Shown: piece by piece, positions 21,301 through 28,917 of the stretch
Layout of the letters: every line of letters starts with the position of its first letter
Position numbering within the stretch: position 1 is the first letter of the stretch
From: Candidatus Caccalectryoclostridium excrementigallinarum
Lineage (GTDB): Bacteria > Bacillota > Clostridia > Christensenellales > UBA3700
NCBI GenBank assembly: GCA_018714485.1
Contig: DVNJ01000015.1
Location: forward strand, 1 to 35,216
Reading direction: 5' to 3'
Length of the DNA stretch: 35,216 bases
Notes under the pieces: generated by a model
What the model was told of the DNA's origin: nothing
Seen by the model: the letters and a program-made list of their open reading frames with translations, nothing else
Database searches by the model: none
Made by a program: the position numbers and the translations under genes

Positions 21301-24001
21301 GCGGATAAACAAGTGCGGCAAAACTCCCCTTTCCGTCAAGGAAGAGGCGGAATGGGTGAAGCGGGCGTGCGACCTCGCGGACGCGGAGAGAAAGATCAGA
21401 CAAAACACGCCCCTTTCGGCGGCGTTCACCTCTTTCACGGGCGCGTTCAACGAAAAAAAGCGCGACGCCTTCATGCAGCCGCTCTATGCGCTGCACGATC
21501 TTTGCGCGCGCGTCTTCATGGATTATAACTCGGGCGCGTTCAACTCCGTCTGCCACCGCATCGCGGGCGGGAGCGCCAAGCCGCTCATCAAGGGCATTCT
21601 CGCCGCCGCCAAGGCTTTCAATGCCGCCAAGAGCAGCTTTTTGAAGGTCACGAAAGCGAGCGAGACGCTCTTTGAAGACGAAGACATCTTCGATTGCTAT
21701 ACCTCCCGCTGCGGCGCGCTCATCGACAACGCGGACATGCTCGCGGGCTGGTGCGCTTACAAAAAGACGGCAAAGGAACTCTCTTCGATGGGGCTTTCCT
21801 TCGTCACGAGCGCGCTCGAAAGCGGCGCGATAAGCGGAGACAAGATACTCTCTTCCTTCCGCAAAAACGTCTACCGCAATTTTGTTCAGACCAATATCCC
21901 CGCCGACGAGGAACTGTCCGGCTTTTCCGCGGGAGCGATGGACGAAAATTCCGCGAAATTCGCCACGGCAAGCGAGCTTTTTGCCGCCGAGAGCAAAGCC
22001 GAGATCAGGCGCAACCTCATCTCCCGCCTGCCCTCGAGCGACACGGAAGGTCCGCTCGCGCTCGAACTCATGGCGTTCAAGCGGCGCACGAGCGGCAATC
22101 TCAAAAAGCTGAACGTGAGGGAGTTTTTCGCCGAGATACCTCAGCTTTTGCGCGTTTGCGCCCCCTGCATGATGATGAGCCCTTCCGCCGTTTCGCAATA
22201 TTTGGCGGCGCAGCCCGACCTCTTCGACCTGCTCATCTTCGACGAAGCCTCGCAGATCCCGACCTGCGAAGCCGTCCCCGCCCTCGCCAGGGCGCAGAGC
22301 GCGGTCATCGTCGGCGACCCCAACCAGCTCCCGCCCACCACCTTCTTCATGGCGCTCGGACAGGAAGAGGAAGAGCCGGAGGCGGAAGACCTCGACAGCG
22401 TCCTCGACGACTGCCTGGCGCTGGGGATACCGCAGCGGCATTTGCGCTGGCACTACCGCAGCGAACACGAGAGCCTGATCGCCTTTTCCAATATCATGTA
22501 TTATTCGGGCAGGCTCTGCACCTTCCCCTCCCCCGACGCTATGGACAGCCGCGTCAAATTCAGATATATCGAGCACGGCGTTTACGACAGAGGTTTCAGC
22601 AAGTGCAACAAGCTCGAAGCCGAAGCGGTGGTCGCGGAAGTGGTGCGCCGACTGCGCGACGAAAGACTGCGCCGCAAGAGCATCGGTATCGTCACCTTTT
22701 CCACGCCGCAGCAAAATTACATAGAAAAGCTTTTGAGCAAGGCTTTGGCGGAAAAGGGGCTGGAAGAGGCGGCATACGAACGGGAAGAGCCTCTCTTTGT
22801 CAAAAACCTCGAAAACGTCCAGGGCGACGAGCGCGACGTGATCATCTTCTCCGTCTGCTACGGTCCCGACAGGGCGGGCAGGATCTCGCTCAACTTCGGA
22901 CCGCTCAATCAATACGGCGGTTGGCGCAGGCTCAACGTCGCCGTCTCCCGCGCCCGCACGGACATGCTCATCTTCTCCTCCATGCGCTATTCGGTCATCG
23001 ACCTCTCCCGCACCAATTCGCGCGGCGTGGCGGGGCTGAAAGCCTTTTTGGAGTTTGCCGAAAAGGGGCGCACGAGCATCGCCGTCAAGAGCGACGAGAT
23101 GATACTCAACCGCGAAGGGATAGGCAAGTTCGTAGCGGAAGAGCTTTCCGCCTACGGCTACGAATGCCGCTGCGACGTGGGCGTTTCCGATTTCAAGATA
23201 GACGTGGCGGTGATCGATCCCAAAAACAGGCACAACTTCGTCCTCGCCGTACTTTGCGACGGCAAGAGCGACTTCTCCGTCAAAGACCGCAACGTCATGC
23301 AGGTCCAAACGTTAAAGCGCTGCAACTGGAACGTGACGCGCCTTTACGCCATCAACTTTTTCAACAATCCCAAGCGTGAGATCAAAAAGATAAAAGAGCT
23401 TTTGGACAGGATCTGTTCGGGCGGAAAGTCGGCGTCCTCGGGCTTTAAGCGCGCTTACCGCGCCGCCAAGCTCGAAGAAAAGACGGTGGACGCGCAATAT
23501 GTCCTCGGCGGCGAAAACGACGCGGAGATCACGCGCATGATCAAAGCCGTCGTCGCGGCGGAAGAACCCATCTCGGCGCGCTTTTTGATAAAGCGCGTGC
23601 TTTCCGCGCTCGGTATCTTCAAGTTCGGCGTCAAGCTCGAAAACAAGCTCAACTCTCTCATCGAAAAATGCGCCTTCCGCAGCGAGATCGTCGCGGGCAT
23701 TCAATATTTCTTCCGCACGGACAAGTTCTCGTCTTTCGACCGTTACCGCGTGGAAGAGGGCGCGCAGCTGCGCACGCAGGATACGGATTATTCCGCCTAC
23801 GACGTCATCTCCGCGATCAGGAGCATACTTTTGAGCAAGGTGAGCCTTTATTGCGACGAACTGCTCGTCTGCGTTCAGCGCGAATTTAAGGTGCACCGCC
23901 TTTCGGACAAGTTCGCCTCGTTCATCTCTTCGTGCGTGGATTGGGGAGTTCAAAAGGGCATTTTTATCAGGAGCGTCTCGGACAAGATCTCCCTGGTCTG
24001 A
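18389..24001 (+). CDS. Giant SF1 helicase (COG1112-type) with DUF4011-like and Vsr-like domains
   Basis: A 1870-residue cytoplasmic protein. An N-terminal beta-rich and transglutaminase-like region is followed by a DUF4011-type block (WQRRLLDLSLKNNLLAF, from ~377). The SF1 helicase carries Walker A GPPGTGKS (665-672), Walker B FDEAS (~1284), VGDPNQLPP (~1308), QGDERDV and the arginine-finger motif RLNVAVSRAR (~1514). Residues ~1575-1690 form a Vsr/MTES_1575-like endonuclease fold with D1605 and D1624, but the usual Glu of the ECDG motif is Leu1622. The C-terminus resembles DUF3320. All helicase motifs are intact. Such proteins occur in defence settings; a nucleic-acid-sensing role is inferred. 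A promoter and GGGGGA precede the ATG. Confidence 0.85.
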   Translation: MSKRSKYLSETLELECELLFDVSYGTYYCRLPLFSRLRLNNGGGTPVDALTVNFSGSTPLILPRSVELDEIPAASGVEIAVPEILNPKFLAETQEPSSCTVTVSVLSGKEEVCSLSKEITCLPLDWWSGLEGNTEMLSLLVRPKLPDCRKILSDAALQLQKWGYSSEWSGYSGNDKNAVLSCAAAIFSALRAQNAEMLPSPDLSSPQQAGEIAGILKDKQATPLQAAVFYASCLESAGFNPVICLGAGGSVAAGVWLKDSCSSSSCQDDMSAVERHIRDGVNNMAIIDAGDLFAHKNASFTTSCAHFSAALKRGEYDVCLDIGRCRIGGLFPLPIKVERKGSFELLDEKSFAYDNKPEELKDLSRLKREKGASRERTWQRRLLDLSLKNNLLAFKTGGDCLRIVAADAASFAEGIESGETFTLMPAEEKLSSAGSALEKRALRELVRVELSSGIVRSHADAAQLAEVSASLIRKANVTLEEAGANTLCLAIGFLKWKKEGGEKLAPLVLLPVTLQKNRRRGFTLTCDEDFSVNTTLLEFLKREFDIDLRGVEDEKLSVGEILSLFGAGTAEMKGWEVTDDVYIAQFTFARYAMWSDVKNNIEIYKKNPLIASLLAGASRLPARKTGARREDDIPPCEIVAPLPCDSSQFEAVAESAAGTTFVLHGPPGTGKSQTITNMIANAVNAGKRVLFVAEKQAALSVVKKRLNEIGIGNFCLEFTSGKPADKSALISSLQKTLDLAGTSCESAFAEEGEKQLKLREALARPYAALHKKRSLGPSVYEGILYYFRNRKAPELMNIESTFYDSLSKEKLQKCEDMLMRAQAAAKECGGVYRSPFENVNITEFSEQVKDSVLCAAEVLLAELKHFRNYMGLFLETFGQKLSNFTPKKAENFVRIVEILASGELGGFFSCDEKQMHAFFNASLAYDRALTLWYKRFDSLPDLEKFPEKLRAELEKWDENYRSSRDVLAAIRRINKCGKTPLSVKEEAEWVKRACDLADAERKIRQNTPLSAAFTSFTGAFNEKKRDAFMQPLYALHDLCARVFMDYNSGAFNSVCHRIAGGSAKPLIKGILAAAKAFNAAKSSFLKVTKASETLFEDEDIFDCYTSRCGALIDNADMLAGWCAYKKTAKELSSMGLSFVTSALESGAISGDKILSSFRKNVYRNFVQTNIPADEELSGFSAGAMDENSAKFATASELFAAESKAEIRRNLISRLPSSDTEGPLALELMAFKRRTSGNLKKLNVREFFAEIPQLLRVCAPCMMMSPSAVSQYLAAQPDLFDLLIFDEASQIPTCEAVPALARAQSAVIVGDPNQLPPTTFFMALGQEEEEPEAEDLDSVLDDCLALGIPQRHLRWHYRSEHESLIAFSNIMYYSGRLCTFPSPDAMDSRVKFRYIEHGVYDRGFSKCNKLEAEAVVAEVVRRLRDERLRRKSIGIVTFSTPQQNYIEKLLSKALAEKGLEEAAYEREEPLFVKNLENVQGDERDVIIFSVCYGPDRAGRISLNFGPLNQYGGWRRLNVAVSRARTDMLIFSSMRYSVIDLSRTNSRGVAGLKAFLEFAEKGRTSIAVKSDEMILNREGIGKFVAEELSAYGYECRCDVGVSDFKIDVAVIDPKNRHNFVLAVLCDGKSDFSVKDRNVMQVQTLKRCNWNVTRLYAINFFNNPKREIKKIKELLDRICSGGKSASSGFKRAYRAAKLEEKTVDAQYVLGGENDAEITRMIKAVVAAEEPISARFLIKRVLSALGIFKFGVKLENKLNSLIEKCAFRSEIVAGIQYFFRTDKFSSFDRYRVEEGAQLRTQDTDYSAYDVISAIRSILLSKVSLYCDELLVCVQREFKVHRLSDKFASFISSCVDWGVQKGIFIRSVSDKISLV

Positions 24002-24081
24002 CCAAATATCCCGGGCGGACCTTACGGCGGGCTTATTCCCGCCCGTTATGAACGCTCTCGGGCGTGCCGAAAAAACATAAA

Positions 24082-24099
24082 AGGGACGAAGCCGTCCCT
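24082..24099. terminator. Bidirectional terminator between helicase and htpX
   Basis: Stem AGGGACG / CGTCCCT with loop AAGC, followed by a T-rich run in both directions. It separates convergent genes. Confidence 0.75.
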
Positions 24100-24121
24100 C
24101 TTTCTCTTTCAAGTGATTTTC

Positions 24122-25081
24122 TTATTCGGGAAGTCCCTCTCCTTCCTCGGGCAGCGCTGCCGCCGCCTCTTTGTCCGGCGCCGCGGCGGCGTTTATCCTC
24201 TCCCTTATCTTTTCCAGCCGCGATACCGTGTCGGGATGGGTGGACGAGAGCAGAGAGAAAAAGCTCGAGCGCATCTTCGAGGGATCAAGCACGGAAAGCG
24301 CGGAATAAAGCCCTTCCCCGTAGCCGCACTTGACGGAAAAGGCGTCCGCGGCATATTCGTCGTTGCGGGAGGCGGCGTTGATCATGAGCTTTCCTATCTT
24401 TATCCAAAGATAATAGACGATCGAGAGCACGGAGATGATGACTCCGCCCACGGCGACGCAGGCGGCTTTCGCGCTGAGGCTTTCAAACGCCATGGATAAG
24501 ATCCAGGCAAAGAGCGAGACGACCGCGCTCACCGCGACCGTGAACAGCATGAGAATGGTGTTGGACACGTTTATGCCTAAATCCAGATCGGAATCCCCGC
24601 CCGAGATATGCCCGAACTCGTGCGCGAGCACTCCCTTTATCTGCTCGGGCGAAAAGCGCAGAATGCCGTGCGTGACGATAACCGTGCGGTGACCCACGGC
24701 ATAGGCGTTGATCTCCTCCGTCTCCTTGTAATAAAGCTTTACTTTCCCGCTTATCTTCGCGTTCACTCCGCGCGCCGCGGCGTGCACTTCGTCGAACATT
24801 TCATATATCCACGCCGTCTGCTCGTTGCGCGGCAGCTGCTTTACCCGCTCTTTGAAGCGCACATACGCTTCGCCCAAGGGCGAGAGGGAGACAAAGGTGA
24901 AAAACATGCTCACCGCCACGCCGATAAAGCCCATGCCGACCCAATGCCCCACCTCCGCCTCCGCCATCAGCCCGGGCGCGGCAAAGATAAAGAACACGAT
25001 GACAAGGTTGAGCAGAAAATAAATACTGCACCAAATTTTGCGCGGCGTGAAGAGCGCTTTCAAGAAACTTCCGATATACAT
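24122..25081 (-). CDS. htpX: HtpX-like M48 membrane zinc metalloprotease
   Basis: A 319-residue membrane protease for quality control of membrane proteins. Two N-terminal hydrophobic helices (IYFLLNLVIVFFIFAAPGL, then GFIGVAVSMFFTFVSL) are followed by the zinc motif HEFGH (154-158) in LAHEFGHISGGD, two more membrane helices after the active site and the third-ligand glutamate in NDEYAADAF. The tail is acidic and Ala-rich. The ATG has GGAGGGG just upstream and a consensus promoter. Confidence 0.9.
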   Translation of the reverse strand: MYIGSFLKALFTPRKIWCSIYFLLNLVIVFFIFAAPGLMAEAEVGHWVGMGFIGVAVSMFFTFVSLSPLGEAYVRFKERVKQLPRNEQTAWIYEMFDEVHAAARGVNAKISGKVKLYYKETEEINAYAVGHRTVIVTHGILRFSPEQIKGVLAHEFGHISGGDSDLDLGINVSNTILMLFTVAVSAVVSLFAWILSMAFESLSAKAACVAVGGVIISVLSIVYYLWIKIGKLMINAASRNDEYAADAFSVKCGYGEGLYSALSVLDPSKMRSSFFSLLSSTHPDTVSRLEKIRERINAAAAPDKEAAAALPEEGEGLPE

Positions 25082-25107
25082 TTTCCCCTCCGAAAACTCT
25101 TTTTTTA

Positions 25108-25136
25108 ATCATATCATAAAAAATACGCCCTGTCAA
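25108..25136 (-). promoter_or_regulatory. Promoter of htpX
   Basis: Minus strand TTGACA (25131-25136), a 17-base spacer and TATGAT (25108-25113), ending 26 bases before the start codon. The 170 bases upstream of it, to the terminator at 25306, hold nothing I recognise. Confidence 0.8.
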
Positions 25137-25305
25137 TCGTAAAGGCCTCCATAACAAATCAACGGGTGCGCGTGGCGCTCCACCCATAGTTGCGCACGGA
25201 AAAAAGCTCTTTGATTTATTGCCGCTTTTTTCGGAGCAGTATCGGGAAGGCAACGTCCCGCATTGCAGGCAGCTTAAAATGTTCGGGCGAGATCGGATAT
25301 GGGCA

Positions 25306-25331
25306 CAAAAAAAGACAGCCCTGCGGCTGCC
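25306..25331 (-). terminator. Terminator of the cdaA-DUF1015-aspartokinase operon
   Basis: Minus strand stem GGCAGCC / GGCTGTC with loop GCAG, followed by seven T. It lies about 40 bases past the aspartokinase stop. Confidence 0.85.
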
Positions 25332-25371
25332 TTTGTTTTTTCTCGCTTCTTAGCCCGATCGTTTCAAGCTC

Positions 25372-26685
25372 TCATTCGAAAGCCTCATAGATCGCCCTGA
25401 CCGCCCTTTCGTAATCTTCGGTGGCGACGGCGACGATGATGTTCATCTCGCTCGAACCCTGATCTATCATGCGGATATTCACGCCCGCGGCAGAGAGCGC
25501 GCCGCAGAGCTTCGCCGCCGTGCCCGGCTTGAACGACATGCCGTGACCGACGGTGGCGATCAGGCTGATCCCGTTCTTGATCTCGACATGGTCCGGTTCG
25601 ACCGTCTTTTTGATCTTGTCCAGCACGACGCCTTCCCTGCCCGCTATCTCGCTGTCGGCGACGACTATGCTGAGCGTGTCGATGCCCGAAGGCATATGCT
25701 CAAAGCCGATGTTGTAATATTCGAGCACGGAGAGCACCTTGCGGGCAAAGCCTATCTCGCTGTTCATCATGGATTTTTCGATATAGATTATGCTGTAACC
25801 CTTCTTGCCCGCAATGCCCGTGATGGTGTTGCCCTTGCGCGTTTCGTCTATTTCGGGGACGATCATCGTGCCCTTGTTCTCGGGCTCGAAGGTGTTGCGG
25901 ATATTGATGGGGATCCCGCCCGCGCGCACGGGGAAAATGCTCTCGGGGTGCAACACGTTCGCGCCCATATAGGCAAGCTCGCGCAGCTCGCGGTAAGAAA
26001 GCTGCTTTATCCCCGCGGGATGTTCGACTATCCTCGGGTCGGCGGTGAGAAAACCGTTGACGTCCGTCCAATTTTCATAAAGTTCCGCCCCGACCGCCTC
26101 GGCGATGAGCGCACCCGTGATGTCCGAGCCGCCCCTGCTGAACGTATGGATAAGTCCGCCGTCGTCCGCGCCGTAAAAGCCGGGGATGACCGCATGCTTG
26201 ACGCCCGCGAGCCTCTTTCTGAGCGCGGTGCGCGTGGCGGCGGCGTCGAACTCCCCGCCCGAGGTGAAGACGATCACTTCCGCGGCGTCCACGAACTCAA
26301 AGCCCAAATAAGCCGCCATTATCCTGCCGCTGAGATATTCTCCGCGCGAGGCGAAATATTCCGTGCTGCCATATTTATACATGCCCTTTTTCACTTCGTC
26401 CAAGCATTCGTCCATGTCCGTATCGAGCTTAAGATCGCGGGCGATCGCGGTGAATCTTTCGCGTATCTTCTCGAAGGAAGAGTCGAAATTCCCGTCCATT
26501 TCGAGCTTATGGAAGCATTCATAGAGCATGTCGGTGACCTTGATGTCCTGCGAAAAACGCTTGCCGGGCGCGGACACTACGACATATCTGCGCGCGCTGT
26601 CGGCTTTGACGATGTCCGCCGAACGGGTGATTGCTTGAGCGTCCGCCATGGACGTCCCGCCGAATTTGGCAACTTTTATCTTCAT
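25372..26685 (-). CDS. Aspartate kinase
   Basis: A 437-residue aspartokinase, catalysing the first step from aspartate to lysine, threonine and methionine. The kinase domain has KVAKFGGTSMAD at the start, VVSAPGKR, FSRGGSDITGALIAEA and NWTDVNGFLTADPR. The C-terminal ~150 residues form a pair of ACT domains (KKGYSIIYIEKSMMNSEIG, then ISLIATVGHGM and GVNIRMIDQGSSEMNI) for feedback control by an end product. The ATG overlaps the upstream stop (ATGA), with AAGGAG ahead, so it is coupled to the DUF1015 gene. Which amino acid inhibits it cannot be read here. Confidence 0.95.
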   Translation of the reverse strand: MKIKVAKFGGTSMADAQAITRSADIVKADSARRYVVVSAPGKRFSQDIKVTDMLYECFHKLEMDGNFDSSFEKIRERFTAIARDLKLDTDMDECLDEVKKGMYKYGSTEYFASRGEYLSGRIMAAYLGFEFVDAAEVIVFTSGGEFDAAATRTALRKRLAGVKHAVIPGFYGADDGGLIHTFSRGGSDITGALIAEAVGAELYENWTDVNGFLTADPRIVEHPAGIKQLSYRELRELAYMGANVLHPESIFPVRAGGIPINIRNTFEPENKGTMIVPEIDETRKGNTITGIAGKKGYSIIYIEKSMMNSEIGFARKVLSVLEYYNIGFEHMPSGIDTLSIVVADSEIAGREGVVLDKIKKTVEPDHVEIKNGISLIATVGHGMSFKPGTAAKLCGALSAAGVNIRMIDQGSSEMNIIVAVATEDYERAVRAIYEAFE

Positions 26686-27920
26686 TTTTGCTCCTTACTG
26701 CGCTCTGCGCCGTAAATATTTTTTTCCTTGTCGATGAGACGCGCTTCGAAATAATAGCGCTTGTCCCTGCCTTCGCCCATGGAGAAGGACTTTCGCGGCA
26801 GCGTTCCGCGCGACTTCACGCAGGAAAACAGGTTTTCCTTGGTGATGAGCGGCATGATCACCGCCGTGCCGCCGCTGCGCTGAGCCACCTGCTCGGCGTT
26901 ATACGCCCCGTGTATGTAATCCGCGCCGCAGTCCGGCTCCCGCTCTATGTAGGCGTCGATAGCCGCCTGTATGTCCGCGATCGCCTGCGCGGGATCGGCG
27001 GGCACGGAGATCAGCCTGCGCACGCCGCCGCTTATCATCACGCAGCTTCCCGAGCCTTTGAGCCTGCCCGCGGCGAAATCGACAAAGCCGCCCTTGTCAA
27101 AGACCACGCGGTGGATAGGCTCGAAGACGAGCGCGGGATCCTGAACGCTCACTATCTCGCAAAGGCAGTATCTCGCGGGGTGATCTTTCAGCTCTTCCTT
27201 AGAAAGCGTGGCTTTCAGCTCTTCCCAGCAGGCTTTTGCCGTCGCCAGCGAATGATTGCCGTCGCCCACGGCGAAGACTATGCTCCCCTCGCCCTGCTCG
27301 GCGGCGCGCTCTTCCAGCTCTTTCATGTAAGCATCTATCTTTTCCGTGCAGTTAAGTTCATATCCCGTGAGATGTCCGCCGCCCATGTTGAGAGGGGTGT
27401 CGTAGACCGTCTTTCCGCGCAGCATGAAAAGCTCGCGCATGAAATTGTCCCTGTTGTCCATGAGCATCATGATATGCGGCAGTTCGAGCGGCGCGCCGCG
27501 GCGCACTTCGATGCGCACGGGCAGCCTTTCCACGACCGTCATCTCGGTCGCGCGCACGGGAGTGCGGGAAGAGGCTTCGTAATCGTATTTTTCAAGGTCC
27601 ACTTCCGCCATTATCCCGAGGCGGTGCTTGCCGTCGCTGCAAGTGCGGTCGACGAGGATATATCCCTCATAAGACTCGAAGACCCCCTCTTGCAGATATT
27701 CGCGCATGGCGGCGCGTATTTTTTCGCCCCTGCCGCTCTCTTTTCCCAAATATACCTCGGGATAGATGAGCGAAAGAGTGCTCTTTTCCCCGCCCACAGT
27801 CTCTTCGAGCTCCTGCCAATATTCCGGCTCGGAAGTGAACTGGTCGCAGGCGATCACGCTCCACTTGAAAAGGTCGACGCCCTTCGCGGGCAAAAGCATA
27901 TGCGGCTTTTTGACGATCAT
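26682..27920 (-). CDS. DUF1015 family protein
   Basis: A 412-residue protein of the DUF1015 family, recognised by the opening MIVKKPHMLLPAKGVDLFKW, ACDQFTSEPEYWQEL, and the later VGDGNHSLATAKACWEEL block with its Asp/His residues. The biochemical function is not established. No membrane segment is seen. It overlaps cdaA upstream and aspartokinase downstream by four bases each (ATGA), so the three proteins are made together; that fixed coupling is the main clue to its role. Confidence 0.85.
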   Translation of the reverse strand: MIVKKPHMLLPAKGVDLFKWSVIACDQFTSEPEYWQELEETVGGEKSTLSLIYPEVYLGKESGRGEKIRAAMREYLQEGVFESYEGYILVDRTCSDGKHRLGIMAEVDLEKYDYEASSRTPVRATEMTVVERLPVRIEVRRGAPLELPHIMMLMDNRDNFMRELFMLRGKTVYDTPLNMGGGHLTGYELNCTEKIDAYMKELEERAAEQGEGSIVFAVGDGNHSLATAKACWEELKATLSKEELKDHPARYCLCEIVSVQDPALVFEPIHRVVFDKGGFVDFAAGRLKGSGSCVMISGGVRRLISVPADPAQAIADIQAAIDAYIEREPDCGADYIHGAYNAEQVAQRSGGTAVIMPLITKENLFSCVKSRGTLPRKSFSMGEGRDKRYYFEARLIDKEKNIYGAERSKEQK

Positions 27921-28771
27921 AAGAACTTGTGCTCCTTGACCTTTTCCTTGCGCGGACGGGTGGAGACGCCGAACGCCTGCTCTATCTGTTCGGACAGGCT
28001 CTCGGGCGTCATATATCTCTTGATCTTGCCCGCGGTGACCGTGGAGATTATGCCCGTCTCCTCGCTGACCACGATGGCGAAAATGTCGTTGTTTTCCTCG
28101 GTTATCCCGATAGCCGCGCGGTGGCGCGTTCCCAACTCCTTGGAGATATTGACCTCCTGAGAGAGGGGAAGGAAGCAGCCCGCGCCGAGGATCTTGTTGC
28201 CCTTGACCACGACCGCGCCGTCATGCAGGGGCGCATGCGTGTTGAAAATGCTCTCCAAAAGCCCGCAGGAGACGTTGGCGTTGAGAATGGTGCCCGTGTC
28301 GAGGATATGCGGCGGCACGGCGGCGGGACAGATTATGATGAGCGCGCCGACGTTGTTTTTCGCCATGGTCTGGCAAGCGCGCACGATCTCGTTCGCGCTG
28401 GCTTTCATCTCTTCGTAAGTGGTGTCCATGTCGCTCTTCCCGCTCTTTTCGCCGATATGCGCGAGCTTGGAAAAGCTGACTTTCAAGTCGGTCTGATAGA
28501 CGACGATAAAGGCGCCGATGAGGAAAAATCCGACCACGGAAAGTATCATTTTCGTGACGTAAAGTTTGCCCAAAAGCCCGTTTATCACCCAAACGATGCA
28601 ATAGAGCAGCAAAAACGCGGAGAAGACGAGCGCGAGCTTTATGCTGTTTCTGCGCTTGAAAAATATCAGCACCATCACCGCCACGGCAATGAGCACCGCA
28701 AGGTCGATGGCGATCGTCCAATCCAGGTTTGTCAGATATTCCCCCGCCGACGAACTGCAAAGAGCAAACAT
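27917..28771 (-). CDS. cdaA: Membrane diadenylate cyclase (CdaA type)
   Basis: A 284-residue enzyme that makes cyclic di-AMP from two ATP, controlling potassium and osmotic balance in Gram-positive bacteria. The N-terminus has three membrane helices (DLAVLIAVAVMVLIFF, LALVFSAFLLLYCIVWVI, and the MILSVVGFFLIGAFIVVY segment). The DAC domain has the hallmark DGA (184-186, in PLHDGAVVVKG) and RHR (216-218, in GTRHRAAIG). I choose the ATG at 28771, since GGAGG lies six bases ahead; an ATG five codons earlier overlaps that site. It heads the operon with DUF1015 and aspartokinase; no cdaR is adjacent. Confidence 0.95.
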   Translation of the reverse strand: MFALCSSSAGEYLTNLDWTIAIDLAVLIAVAVMVLIFFKRRNSIKLALVFSAFLLLYCIVWVINGLLGKLYVTKMILSVVGFFLIGAFIVVYQTDLKVSFSKLAHIGEKSGKSDMDTTYEEMKASANEIVRACQTMAKNNVGALIIICPAAVPPHILDTGTILNANVSCGLLESIFNTHAPLHDGAVVVKGNKILGAGCFLPLSQEVNISKELGTRHRAAIGITEENNDIFAIVVSEETGIISTVTAGKIKRYMTPESLSEQIEQAFGVSTRPRKEKVKEHKFL

Positions 28772-28816
28772 CTTTTTCCTCCGCATTCTTTTTCCGAGCC
28801 GCGCTCGGTATGTATT

Positions 28817-28845
28817 ATTTTAGCGCATAACGGCGCAATTATCAA
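28817..28845 (-). promoter_or_regulatory. Promoter of the cdaA operon
   Basis: Minus strand TTGATA (28840-28845), a 17-base spacer and TAAAAT (28817-28822), about 45 bases before the chosen start. Confidence 0.7.
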
Positions 28846-28870
28846 GCAATTTACACCCACGCAGACAAAA

Positions 28871-28897
28871 CGCGCGCCCGTTTCCCGCGGGCGCGCG
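28871..28897. terminator. GC-rich terminator after the M28-like gene
   Basis: A 10-base-pair perfect stem CGCGCGCCCG / CGGGCGCGCG with a seven-base loop. A short T run follows on the minus strand (after the M28-like gene) and a T run follows on the plus strand as well. Confidence 0.75.
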
Positions 28898-28917
28898 CCC
28901 TTTTTAAGTTTCTCAAA

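Noticed and set aside
19757..23308. 1183-codon open frame on the minus strand opposite the helicase
   Set aside because: It is antisense to a gene with all helicase motifs, has no family resemblance or ribosome binding site, and reflects GC-rich codon bias.
25137..25305. Possible short gene between htpX and the aspartokinase terminator
   Set aside because: Short frames exist on both strands but none has a ribosome binding site or recognisable sequence.
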